Below, piece by piece: positions 1 through 7,676 of a stretch of 20,085 nucleotides of DNA. The stretch is from contig CAZPLZ010000045.1 of assembly GCA_964587525.1 (NCBI GenBank), positions 1 to 20,085 of the forward strand. Direction: 5' to 3'. Below the pieces are notes generated by a model that ran no database searches, was not told where the DNA came from, and worked only from the letters and a program-made list of their open reading frames with translations. Numbering within the stretch: the stretch's first letter is position 1; the number at the start of each line of letters is the position of its first letter. Position numbers and translations under genes: made by a program. This DNA is from CAZPLZ01 sp964587525 (GTDB lineage Bacteria > Oederibacteriota > CAKKQC01).

Positions 1-1
1 T

Positions 2-1864
2 ATGCCCCTTGGTAACACTGAAGTCTTTTATCGCATACAGGTGAAGGATACTCAGGACAACCTAGGTCCGGATTCAAACATCGCGTCAGCAATTGCGATT
101 TGTAGGAACCCGCCCCCACCCGATCTTCTTGTGACCACTGAGTGTGAGGGTAGTCTGATTATACTTTCTTTTCTCAGTCCCTCTGCAGACTGTCCAATCC
201 TAGGGTACAAGGTCTTCCGTGATGGCACGAGGTTGAGCCCGGACTTGGTTCCGTCAGGTTTTATCGACACCCCGCAATCCCCCGGGCCTTTCATTTACGA
301 CGTAATCGCCGTGGATGTACAAGGCCATGAGTCAACCCCTGCTACGATTTCCAGTGATGATGCTCTTCCGCGAATCGTCGGCTGGCCGTGGCGGGCAGGG
401 GACCGGCATGGGCTACGTAACAGTCCGGAGGATATCGCCGGTGGCCTCACGCTGGTATGGAGTGCCCCTGGCCATTCCGGAACAAGCAACCTTTTGGCGG
501 TGGATCGGTTCGGAACACTCTACTCGCGTCTCATTGATGGGAGCCTGCAGGCTTTGGATAGCAAGACGGGAACAGTCAAGTGGACTTCACCGGATTTTAT
601 TCTCAATGGAGCATTCACAGTGCTTGATCCCTTTGGCAGTTTGTACCAGTTGAGATCCACCGGGATTGCCGGTGGAGAACTGATTGCGTTCCCCAAGCAC
701 GATGGTCCCTTGCCGCCATCCCCACGGTGGATCAAGACGGTACTTTCGGGTGAAATTCTCGTGCCCCTCATAATGGGCAGGGATGGGACCCTCATCATTT
801 TTGGCTTGCAATGGGTTGAGTTGCCCGATCCACCGTTTAAGCTTGGAGTGCACGGCCCTCCATTCTTCCGTGGCATCAACCCTGCTGATGGAGAAACGGT
901 CTGGCAGGTGAATGATGTACGTTTCGCCTTCCCTGCGATGGACTGCAGAAAGCCTGCGCGTTTCTTTAATGGGGCTGGTCTCTTCATTGGGGCGTTTAGC
1001 TTGACCACAACCGGACTGGCGCCAATTCCGTTCACCCAGACGTTCTCTGGAACGTTGGACACGGTAGGTTTGACTCCGTTAAATCCCCCCTGCACGCCGG
1101 TGGTTGGAGGAATGCCGATCGTGGTAAATCCAAATGGCAGTTCGGTGCTTACGACTGTGGTGGTGTTTGAGTTCCCGAAGTGCACGAGAGATTTCACCAC
1201 GCCGATACGCAGCAAGATCATTTTGCTCGACACGAGCGACCCGGTCCCGGAGCTTGGTAATCCTACTAAGTTAAGGGTTATTCCTCCTGGAAATATCAAT
1301 GCCAACCTCAGCTTTGGATTTGGCGTACAGTCCCACATGGGCGCAGCGGTGGCGAGGGGGAGCGATGGTGCCCAGCGTGCTTTCCTAGGAACGAGGGATG
1401 GATTTTTGAGAGTTGTTAATTTGACTACGCTTGCCTCTGAGCCGTCGCGCCTCGTTTCTCTTGGGAAAATCATTGCCGTGCCGGCAATCAGTGCAGACCG
1501 CTGGCTGATAGCGGGTGCAGGATCAACCATTGCTCCAGAAATTATCGTAATGGATCTTGATACAGGCCAGGTGTTTGAGTCCATGGTTTCTCCCAGCCAG
1601 GTGGTTCTGCCACCGTCGATTGGTTTGGACGGATTCTGGTACACGGTAGATGTGGCGGGCACACTACGAGCCTTCGACGTGCCTGATTTGCCCGAGGGAC
1701 CCTTGCCGCCAGAGGAGCTGGACGAAGAGGACGAATTTTCGCCCGAGATTGTCCATGAGAGGATGGACGTAGAAAATAAATCTGCAGTAGCCTCCGTGGT
1801 CAACAAAGGTGGGAACACGCCGAAACAGACGACGCTGGGGAGCGCACAGGTGGGAGCGCCTTAG
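2..1864 (+). CDS. FN3 / PQQ-like beta-propeller surface protein, 5'-partial
   Basis: Open from the first bases of the window, so the true N-terminus and any signal peptide probably lie upstream. The first visible Met sits in the middle of a fibronectin-type-III-like unit (VFYRIQVKDTQDNLG). A second FN3-like unit spans about residues 38-118, with the typical ILGYKVFRDG and PFIYDVIAVDVQGHES strands. From about residue 125 on there are PQQ/quinoprotein-type propeller repeats (GSLQALDSKTGTVKWT, INPADGETVWQV, GFLRVVNLTTL, GTLRAFDVPD). Residues near 560-590 are rich in Pro and Glu/Asp, like a linker. Such proteins are usually secreted or cell-surface, with binding or scaffold roles; no catalytic site is visible. 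The frame ends at TAG 1862-1864, but protein-like sequence with a FlgD-like Ig module follows in other frames up to 2194, so the annotated C-terminus may be artificial. Function beyond the fold is inference. Confidence 0.75.
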   Translation: MPLGNTEVFYRIQVKDTQDNLGPDSNIASAIAICRNPPPPDLLVTTECEGSLIILSFLSPSADCPILGYKVFRDGTRLSPDLVPSGFIDTPQSPGPFIYDVIAVDVQGHESTPATISSDDALPRIVGWPWRAGDRHGLRNSPEDIAGGLTLVWSAPGHSGTSNLLAVDRFGTLYSRLIDGSLQALDSKTGTVKWTSPDFILNGAFTVLDPFGSLYQLRSTGIAGGELIAFPKHDGPLPPSPRWIKTVLSGEILVPLIMGRDGTLIIFGLQWVELPDPPFKLGVHGPPFFRGINPADGETVWQVNDVRFAFPAMDCRKPARFFNGAGLFIGAFSLTTTGLAPIPFTQTFSGTLDTVGLTPLNPPCTPVVGGMPIVVNPNGSSVLTTVVVFEFPKCTRDFTTPIRSKIILLDTSDPVPELGNPTKLRVIPPGNINANLSFGFGVQSHMGAAVARGSDGAQRAFLGTRDGFLRVVNLTTLASEPSRLVSLGKIIAVPAISADRWLIAGAGSTIAPEIIVMDLDTGQVFESMVSPSQVVLPPSIGLDGFWYTVDVAGTLRAFDVPDLPEGPLPPEELDEEDEFSPEIVHERMDVENKSAVASVVNKGGNTPKQTTLGSAQVGAP

Positions 1865-2194
1865 ACGTACACATTGTGGCGGCGTCGTTTTCCTTGGCGG
1901 CAGCTCCTGTTGGGACTGTCGCCGTTGTTATGACCGCGACTGGCTTTAAGGCTGATTGGATCATGCTTGGTGGCGACAAACAGCGAACCGAGTTTCACGT
2001 TTCTGGATAGCAGGAGGAACTTCATCCGCACCCTCGTGGAAGCCCGGCCAGGGACTCCGGGAACCTACCACGTGGAGTGGGATGGCACGCTCCAACAGGG
2101 CACCCCTGTGGGCTATGACCTTCCCTATGTCATCAAAATCGTTTATGACCACCAGACCCATTACGTTAAAACTGTTGCCAAGGCGGTCTGCTGA
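1861..2194 (+). pseudogene. Frame-shifted C-terminal tail with FlgD-like Ig domain
   Basis: Directly after the stop at 1862-1864, the frame starting at 1861 reads as plausible protein (LDVHIVAASFSLAAAPVGTV, continuing to about ADWIMLGGDKQ) until TAG 2008-2010. From about 1970 the original frame resumes with SFTFLDSRRNFIRTLVEA, then GTYHVEWDGTLQQGTPV, ending VKTVAKAVC and TGA at 2192-2194. The D-x-x-x-N-x-I-R-T-L-V, G-T-Y-x-V-x-W-D-G-T and x-Q-G-x-P-V spacing matches the FlgD-like Ig modules that often end bacterial surface proteins. Read together, this looks like the natural C-terminus of the preceding gene, displaced by two compensating frame changes. True decay and sequencing or assembly indels cannot be told apart here. 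The middle segment's coding status is the weakest part. Confidence 0.55.
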
Positions 2195-2250
2195 TTCTGA
2201 AGAATATGTCCCTATATTGGAACGTATGTCAAAAATTCATCGTTTACCGT

Positions 2251-2270
2251 GACACCTCCGTGTGGGTGTC
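2251..2270. terminator. Possible hairpin between convergent genes
   Basis: GACACC (2251-2256) pairs perfectly with GGTGTC (2265-2270) around an 8-nt loop. It lies between the + strand gene ending at 2194 and the - strand RDD gene ending at 2302, where a shared terminator would be expected. There is no T-tract on either side, so an intrinsic terminator is not proven. Confidence 0.3.
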
Positions 2271-2301
2271 CCACCTTCGACGGGGTGAGCTTCTGTGATG
2301 T

Positions 2302-3855
2302 TTATTTGGAAGCCTTCCTTTTCGTGCGAGTTCGCCGGCGCCGTGGTCCTTGAGGCAAGATGAGGAGAGCCATCTGGCGAAGGAAGGAAAGAAGGAACTT
2401 GAAATATTCATTAGCGCGTGTTTGGGAGCGGGAATAGATCACCCCGTAGGGGATGTCCCTCACCGGGGTGGAGAGAAGCACAGCCCATTGCGGGAGCGGC
2501 CTGACTTCCTGTGCTTTTTTCAAAACTAAAGTTTCAGCCCAAATGTCGTGCAGCGCTTTCTTCTCCTCGGTGGCGGCCGCCATTAAAAAACTCAACTGCA
2601 ATCCTGGCACGATTGCACACACCGTCTTAGCGAGAGCCCTGACCGCTGTACGTCCGAAGGAGACCCTGCCTCCAGCTAAATCCGTGACCGCGATACGAAA
2701 GAGCAACTTACCCAGCGTCGCCTGCTTGCGTGAGCCTTCCATCCCTGCCCAGTAGATCCAGCAGATGATAAAGAGTCCTGAGAATACCAGGAGTCTTTCC
2801 TGGAAGACCCATGTGCCAAAGACCAGGGCCACACCTAAGCCCACCAGGAGGCTTATGGCTGCGATCACTGCACAGTCAAGGAGGAACGCTCCCCGTCTTT
2901 TCCAGAATTCTGCATAGGCGCGGCCCCACGAACCTTCGTAGTTGGCGATGGTGAAGGCGGCGCGGGTCGCCGCCACGAGTCCAAATTGAGTTCCTGGACC
3001 TTTCATCACGAGCCACAGCACGGAGAAGGGGGCTGCGCACAAAACTGCGGCCATGATCAAGAGATGCTCGCCGGCAAATGCAAGCATCATGCATGCGGTC
3101 ACTACAGTCCCCATGAGGGTTAGGACAGACGCCATCACGATTCTGTGGAGCCAAGTCCAGACGATTTCCTCATTCATGACGATGACCAGGCGGAATCCGT
3201 TGAAGTTTTTCCCCAGAATCAAAAGCCATACGGCGAACTCAACAGCTCCAAGGATGAACAATTCAGCCATGGGGTTCTTGGCTATGCCCATGGCTGTTTC
3301 CTTCAACTCGTATATTCCATGCAGGTTCAATGGAATCCCTTCGAGAAGAACGCCGGTGACAAGAGTGAAAATCATAGCGCCCACAGGGGCGATCACAATT
3401 TTCCGCCACATGCCAGCCCACCAAATCCTGCCCAGATAGTCCAAGGCCGGGTCAATCACATGCAGTTCGTGGGGCACCCACTCATCGGCTTGCTTATCAA
3501 ACTGCCGGACGTTCATGATTAATCGCTCGGGGGTCATCACGAGGAGAGCAGGCAACGTGATGGAAAAGGCGATGAGGCAGGCAAGGAAGAGCACTAAAAA
3601 GGCAGGGGCCAAGAACATGGTGGCGGCAAACAGTGCGAGAGCAACCCCTGCAAGGAGGGAAAGAGGCAGCCGAGGCCGGTTGGACAGGATGGCGTTCTGG
3701 ACAAATTTCGCGATCGCTGGAAGACCGGCGCGTTCTCTCATCACGGAGTCTTCCCCCTGCACTTTTTTTCCGGATATGAATTCGTAACTGCAAAATGCCC
3801 ATTCACAGCGTTGAGCTATTGCCGTATTTTCGAACCCGCACTTAGGACATTTCAT
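2302..3855 (-). CDS. Zinc-ribbon RDD-family membrane protein
   Basis: 517 residues from the ATG at 3855. An upstream in-frame ATG at 3897 exists, but the 3855 start gives MKCPKCG, which matches the N-terminus of the neighbouring rhomboid. Residues 1-26 form a zinc ribbon with C3, C6, C17 and C22. Hydrophobic segments lie at about 64-108, 152-172, 197-215, 238-285, 324-346 and 354-370. The RDD domain covers about 317-446: WKRRGAFLLDC with R320/R321 and D327, then RKQATLGKLLFRIAVTDLAG (376-395) and HDIWAETLVL (435-444). The C-terminus is a strongly basic tail (GPRRRRTRTKRKASK). RDD proteins are integral membrane proteins, often of unknown role; some have been linked to ion transport. The gene lies 10 bp after the rhomboid stop, so the two are probably co-transcribed. 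No clear Shine-Dalgarno is seen, consistent with coupling to the upstream gene. Confidence 0.85.
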   Translation of the reverse strand: MKCPKCGFENTAIAQRCEWAFCSYEFISGKKVQGEDSVMRERAGLPAIAKFVQNAILSNRPRLPLSLLAGVALALFAATMFLAPAFLVLFLACLIAFSITLPALLVMTPERLIMNVRQFDKQADEWVPHELHVIDPALDYLGRIWWAGMWRKIVIAPVGAMIFTLVTGVLLEGIPLNLHGIYELKETAMGIAKNPMAELFILGAVEFAVWLLILGKNFNGFRLVIVMNEEIVWTWLHRIVMASVLTLMGTVVTACMMLAFAGEHLLIMAAVLCAAPFSVLWLVMKGPGTQFGLVAATRAAFTIANYEGSWGRAYAEFWKRRGAFLLDCAVIAAISLLVGLGVALVFGTWVFQERLLVFSGLFIICWIYWAGMEGSRKQATLGKLLFRIAVTDLAGGRVSFGRTAVRALAKTVCAIVPGLQLSFLMAAATEEKKALHDIWAETLVLKKAQEVRPLPQWAVLLSTPVRDIPYGVIYSRSQTRANEYFKFLLSFLRQMALLILPQGPRRRRTRTKRKASK

Positions 3856-3865
3856 GGCGCAACGC

Positions 3866-4693
3866 TCACATCGTACGGATTTTAATGCCGAGAGCACCTA
3901 GCGTGAGCAACACCAGCGCAATCCCCGTCACTTTGATCCGCTGGGTGAGATCAGGAGCTTCGGGAGCTGGAAGAGGCCTGGTCATGAACAGGCCGAAGCC
4001 GAATCCTACACACAGTCCCCCAATGTGAGCTGCGTTGTGAATTCCAGGATGTGTGAACCCGAAAAAAATGTTCCATCCAAGAAAGACGAGAACACTCTTG
4101 AGGATATTCAGCAGCGTTGATTTGGCGACACGCAATTTTTGAATAATGAAGAATGCCAGCGAGGCACCCACGAGTCCGAAGATGGCCCCCGATGGCCCGG
4201 CGCCGACACTCAGTGGGTTGAGGTAACTGCTGATGATGTTCCCTCCAATTCCAGAGATGAGGTAGATGAGACCAAACGAGGCGCTTCCATAAAGTCGTTC
4301 TGTCAATTGACCGATGTTCCATAGACACCACATGTTGACAAGCAGATGGGCGATGCCAAAATGGACAAACATGCTGGAGAGGAGGCGCCACCACTGCCCC
4401 GACGCCGTCATGGGACTGAAATTGGCGCCCCAGTGCAGGAGGTTTTCCGCCGTTGGATTGATGATGGAAACCCTCGTGGCCACCATGATGATAAAGATCG
4501 CGGCACAGATTCCCATGACCGCAGGGGTGATGAAGAGTCGGGGGGTTGATTCCAGAAGGAGGTTTAAAAACGGATCGCCTTTTTTGACTTTGTCGTTTCC
4601 CTGCTGGCTTGGCGCAAACTCGTACCCACAAAATGTCCATTGGCAACGTTGAGCTGGCATAGTATTTTCCAACCCACACTTAGGGCATTTCAT
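3866..4693 (-). CDS. Rhomboid-family intramembrane serine protease with N-terminal zinc ribbon
   Basis: 275 residues. The N-terminal zinc ribbon (C3, C6, C17, C22; MKCPKCGLEN ... AQRCQWTFCGYEF) is followed by a short hydrophilic linker. A rhomboid fold follows, with a first TM at about 53-73. Catalytic features are visible: H116-x3-N120 (AHLLVN), the GPSG motif with nucleophile S168, and H223 in NAAHIGG, matching the Ser-His dyad and oxyanion-hole residues of GlpG-type enzymes. The family cleaves substrate proteins inside the membrane; the substrate here is unknown. An extra C-terminal TM is present at about 252-271. It is the first gene of a two-gene minus-strand unit with the RDD protein, and it diverges from the + strand gene at 4732 across only 38 bp. 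All key residues are present, so it is probably active. Confidence 0.92.
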   Translation of the reverse strand: MKCPKCGLENTMPAQRCQWTFCGYEFAPSQQGNDKVKKGDPFLNLLLESTPRLFITPAVMGICAAIFIIMVATRVSIINPTAENLLHWGANFSPMTASGQWWRLLSSMFVHFGIAHLLVNMWCLWNIGQLTERLYGSASFGLIYLISGIGGNIISSYLNPLSVGAGPSGAIFGLVGASLAFFIIQKLRVAKSTLLNILKSVLVFLGWNIFFGFTHPGIHNAAHIGGLCVGFGFGLFMTRPLPAPEAPDLTQRIKVTGIALVLLTLGALGIKIRTM

Positions 4694-4731
4694 GGGCTGA
4701 AGGCCCTCACGCCTATATTAAAGCACAACCC
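4694..4731. promoter_or_regulatory. Short divergent intergenic region
   Basis: These 38 bp separate the starts of the minus-strand rhomboid unit and the plus-strand DUF6785-like gene, so promoters for both must sit here or extend into coding sequence. An A/T-rich core (TATATTAAAG, 4714-4723) could supply a -10 element in either direction, but no convincing -35 partner was found. No strong Shine-Dalgarno precedes the ATG at 4732. Confidence 0.3.
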
Positions 4732-6705
4732 ATGTCACACTCGTTTGTAACCGCACGGGCTGTCTGTATCGGGCTGTTCTGCGCGGTCACGATCAACCTC
4801 CTCATGCTGTACAACGACTACTACCTGGACAACACGCCCCTGATCTTGAATCATCTGCCAACCGCTGGGATGGCGATTCTCATGGTCCTGATTATGGGTA
4901 ATGCCGCTCTCCGTCGGTGGTATGGCCGGTCTGGATTGTCGCAGGGCGAGCTGCTTCTGATCTGGGGCATGATCGGCGTTGCCGGGGGAATCGGGGCAAC
5001 CGGCTTCGGCCGCGCCGTTCCTGGATTCGCCGCCGCTCCGGCGTATTTTACAACCGGCACGAACGAGTTTGGCGTGTATTTACTGCAACACCTGCCGGAC
5101 TGGATGGTCGTGAGCAAGGACCCGGACAACAAAGCGATTCAGTGGTACTTCGAGGGCCTGCCGCACGACCAGCGTATCCCGTGGGGGGAGTGGGTGATCC
5201 CGATGATCGCTTGGGCGGTGTTCGCAGGAGCGCTGTACTGCGTCATGTTCGCTTTCAGTTCGATGTTCTTTCAGCAGTGGTCGGAGCGGGAACGGCTGAC
5301 GTTTCCGATTGTGTACCTCCCCTTGGAGATGACCCGTGAGGCGCCGGCCGGCAGGATCGTGAATGATTTCTTCCGCAACCCGGTGGTCTGGGTCGCGGCA
5401 GCCATCCCGATTGTGATCTATACGATCAATGGCCTGAAGACCTATCTTCCCGGTATCCCCACGATCCCGCTCTCATATAGCACCTGGGGATTTTTTCCTG
5501 ATCGCCCGTGGAACCAGTTTAACCTCGGCTGGGCCTATGTGTACTTCTCGATCATTGGCTTGACCTTTCTGCTCACCACCGAGGTGTCGTTTTCCCTGTG
5601 GTTCTTCTTCGTGCTGTACCGGCTGAGTTACGTCTTCACCGCCTGGCTGGGCGCCGGCGGCACCGGGTTCTGGGGAAACTGGCGCACCAATGTCATCGTC
5701 TTCCAGGCGGCCGGAGCGGTGTTTGTGATGGCGGCGTTCCTGTTCTGGTCCGCCCGCCGCTCCCTGCTGGCGTGGCTGAAGCGCGCGCTGTCCGGCGTCA
5801 GTGATATGGCTACCGACCTCCTGCCCGCCCGCCTGACGCTGATCCTGCTGGTAATCGGCTTCGTCGGCTTGGTGGGCTGGGTGATCCTGGCGGGCGCGTC
5901 CTGGTGGGCCGCGTTGCTTGGTATCACCCTGTTTGTCTGTGTGGTGCTGGTGCTCACACGCCTCGTCGTGGAAGCAGGCCTGCTCCTCGTGGGCACTGAA
6001 GCCATCGCCTACGAGTTCGTCTCCGGCCTGGTGCCGCCGCAATGGCTGAGTGGACCCACCCTGGCCACCTTCGTATCGCTGCGTGGCGGGCTCATGAGCG
6101 ATCTGAGGGAAATTCTCATGCCGTACCTCATGAACGGCGTCCGTGCGTGCTCGCTCGCCCGGATGCATGCACGGAAAGTCATGGGAATCTTTGCCCTGAC
6201 GGTGGTGGTGGCGTTGCTGGCCGCCACCTATGGCCGGATTGCGACCGCATACAAGTATGGCGCCGTGCACGGGGATACCGCGTACAACCTTGGGTGGCAG
6301 GGGTGGCTGTACCCGCACGCCGTGAAATTTCAAAAGAATCCCCCAAGTTACCAATTCGTCCAGCTCGGCGACATGAAAATCCTGCCTGTGACCGGGGCGC
6401 ACCTGGGTCTGGGGGCAGGCCTGACGGCCACCATGCTGATCCTTCGCGCCAAGTTTCTGTGGTGGCCCCTGAACCCGATTGGGTACATCGTGTGCGGCTC
6501 CTGGGCCATCAGCATGATCTGGTTCTCGCTCTTTCTCGGCTGGATGGCGAAGGCCAGCATCATGACCTTCGGCGGCGCTACCGCCTACCGCCGCGCGCTC
6601 CCGTTCTTTCTCGGTCTGGTGCTGGGCCAGGCTATTATTGCCTCTGTCTGGATCGCGATCTCGCTGATCACTGGTTCTCCGGGCATCTACATGTTGCCTA
6701 ACTGA
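4732..6705 (+). CDS. Polytopic membrane protein, DUF6785/DUF6784-like
   Basis: 657 residues, very hydrophobic, with roughly a dozen or more membrane segments along its whole length. Recognisable landmarks of this uncharacterised family include SQGELLLIWGM (70-80), NEFGVYLLQHLPDWM (111-125), WYFEGLP...IPWGEWVIP (138-157) and a cytoplasm-like loop, QQWSERERLTFPIVYLPLEM (181-200), which connects TM helices. The overall look resembles OPT-type oligopeptide transporters, but the family has no assigned substrate that I know of. In other genomes such genes often sit near carbohydrate or extracellular degradation functions. That fits the genes from 7.6 to 17 kb, but a transport role is inference. It begins at ATG 4732, immediately followed by a TM segment; the N-terminus (VTARAVCIGLFCAVTINLLM) looks native. 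The stop at 6703-6705 is followed by a relic of ureG rather than a functional partner. Confidence 0.75.
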   Translation: MSHSFVTARAVCIGLFCAVTINLLMLYNDYYLDNTPLILNHLPTAGMAILMVLIMGNAALRRWYGRSGLSQGELLLIWGMIGVAGGIGATGFGRAVPGFAAAPAYFTTGTNEFGVYLLQHLPDWMVVSKDPDNKAIQWYFEGLPHDQRIPWGEWVIPMIAWAVFAGALYCVMFAFSSMFFQQWSERERLTFPIVYLPLEMTREAPAGRIVNDFFRNPVVWVAAAIPIVIYTINGLKTYLPGIPTIPLSYSTWGFFPDRPWNQFNLGWAYVYFSIIGLTFLLTTEVSFSLWFFFVLYRLSYVFTAWLGAGGTGFWGNWRTNVIVFQAAGAVFVMAAFLFWSARRSLLAWLKRALSGVSDMATDLLPARLTLILLVIGFVGLVGWVILAGASWWAALLGITLFVCVVLVLTRLVVEAGLLLVGTEAIAYEFVSGLVPPQWLSGPTLATFVSLRGGLMSDLREILMPYLMNGVRACSLARMHARKVMGIFALTVVVALLAATYGRIATAYKYGAVHGDTAYNLGWQGWLYPHAVKFQKNPPSYQFVQLGDMKILPVTGAHLGLGAGLTATMLILRAKFLWWPLNPIGYIVCGSWAISMIWFSLFLGWMAKASIMTFGGATAYRRALPFFLGLVLGQAIIASVWIAISLITGSPGIYMLPN

Positions 6706-6742
6706 TCTTCCGCCGTTTGGGAATGTGGGGTAGAATCTTGAC

Positions 6743-6955
6743 TGGTTATGATGCCGGGCAGCACAACTATGTCATCGATGTCGCGGTTTGGACGTGATGG
6801 ATCGGGACGCGCGGTTGATGCGTGGTGAGGGACAGGTAGTCTTTGCCCAGGTGATCAATGGTGTCGGCGTGAGTGAAATTATCGATTCCCTGCTGCCCGC
6901 ATGGAAAGGGGCCGTCCAGTCCACCTCTGTGGCCGGGAAGCGGGGCGGACCATGA
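6743..6955 (+). pseudogene. ureG: Remnant of urease accessory GTPase UreG with internal deletion
   Basis: Two pieces in different frames resemble UreG. In the first (to about 6785), QHNYVIDVA matches the UreG signature IYVIDVA that normally precedes the GDKIPRKGGPGIT segment. Here that segment and the following NKxDLA motif are missing. The second piece, in the frame of 6782, reads GLDVMDRDARLMRG and continues VVFAQVINGVGVSEIIDSLL to a stop at 6953-6955, matching the UreG C-terminus (xMxRDxxxMRG..., G-x-G-x-x-x-I). The N-terminal P-loop half is absent, so the gene cannot be functional. The stop overlaps the ATG of the next gene (ATGA, 6952-6955), as in an intact operon, and the next gene is itself a urease-associated type of nickel transporter. 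The best reading is a deletion scar of a urease-type locus. Identification rests on short motifs and should be confirmed by alignment. Confidence 0.6.
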
Positions 6956-7623
6956 GCCTGCTGGTCCTGACCGGCCTCCTGGCCGGTGTGTTCCATGTCT
7001 TCGTGGGTCCCGATCATCTGGTGGCTGTGACCCCGCTTGCCACGGTGAATCCATGGCGTGCCTGGCTGACCGGCGGTCGGTGGGGCTTGGGCCACGCGCT
7101 GGGGATGATCATCATGGGTGGTCTCATGCTGACGCTGCGGGACCTGATCCCGCTCGATTGGCTTCATTCACTCAGCGAGCGCCTCGTCGGGGTCATGCTG
7201 CTCGCCGTTGGCTTCTGGGGCCTGCGAACTGCACTCCGCGGAAGGATTCACGCACACGAACATACTCATGATCATGTGCGGCATCTGCACATTCACCTTC
7301 ATCGTGGGAACCGACCGCATCATGACTCTTCCGCGCATGGACACGCTCATGCCGCGTTTGGCATTGGTACGCTGCATGGGTTGGCTGGCAGTTCGCACTT
7401 CCTCGGGGTTCTGCCGGCATTGGCGCTACCGAGTTATGAAGCTGCGGTGATGTATTTGGTCGCATTCAGTCTGGGGGCGGTGGCCGGTATGTCCGTCTTT
7501 ACAGCGACCGTGGCCGGTGTGACACAGGGCATGGCCCGCATGGGGACGGCAGCCTACAGGGCATTTCTCTGCGTTTCCTCCGGGGTGGCGATGCTCCTCG
7601 GCGGTGCCTGGATGCTGCGATAA
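6952..7623 (+). CDS. Nickel/cobalt transporter, NicO/UreH-like, with His-rich loop
   Basis: 223 residues from the ATG at 6952, which overlaps the stop of the ureG remnant. An earlier in-frame ATG at 6901 lies inside the ureG relic and would add a non-hydrophobic extension, so it was not used. The first TM carries HVFVGPDH (H15, D21, H22), a metal-binding signature of the NiCoT/NicO/UreH superfamily, followed by RWGLGHALG in TM2. A long hydrophilic loop at about 98-134 holds about 14 histidines (HAHEHTHDH, HLHIHLH, HGHAH), as expected for Ni/Co binding. TM segments follow with GIGTLHGLAGSSHFL (137-151), another conserved stretch. The protein should sit in the inner membrane and move Ni(II) or Co(II). 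Such genes often accompany urease or hydrogenase accessory genes; here only the ureG fragment remains. Direction of transport cannot be read from sequence. Confidence 0.8.
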   Translation: MSLLVLTGLLAGVFHVFVGPDHLVAVTPLATVNPWRAWLTGGRWGLGHALGMIIMGGLMLTLRDLIPLDWLHSLSERLVGVMLLAVGFWGLRTALRGRIHAHEHTHDHVRHLHIHLHRGNRPHHDSSAHGHAHAAFGIGTLHGLAGSSHFLGVLPALALPSYEAAVMYLVAFSLGAVAGMSVFTATVAGVTQGMARMGTAAYRAFLCVSSGVAMLLGGAWMLR

Positions 7624-7664
7624 CGAGAAATCAGAACGCCTTGGTGGATACGGTATCATGTCTC

Positions 7665-7670
7665 AAGGAG
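7665..7670 (+). promoter_or_regulatory. Ribosome binding site deciding the start at 7677
   Basis: AAGGAG at 7665-7670 lies 6 nt before the ATG at 7677. This makes 7677 the start in preference to the in-frame codon at 7641, which would place the SD inside the gene. Confidence 0.7.
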
Positions 7671-7676
7671 ATCACG

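Noticed and set aside
520..1818. 432-codon open frame on the minus strand
   Set aside because: It is antisense to the propeller-protein gene, has Ser/Pro-rich composition without motifs, and the plus strand shows clear FN3 and PQQ repeats.
5473..6402. 309-codon open frame on the minus strand
   Set aside because: Gln/His/Gly-rich product without domains, antisense to the DUF6785-like gene; an artefact of high GC and hydrophobic codons.
7654..7659. TATCAT as a -10 box for the PhyH gene
   Set aside because: No acceptable -35 element at 16-18 bp; the gene may be read from upstream instead.
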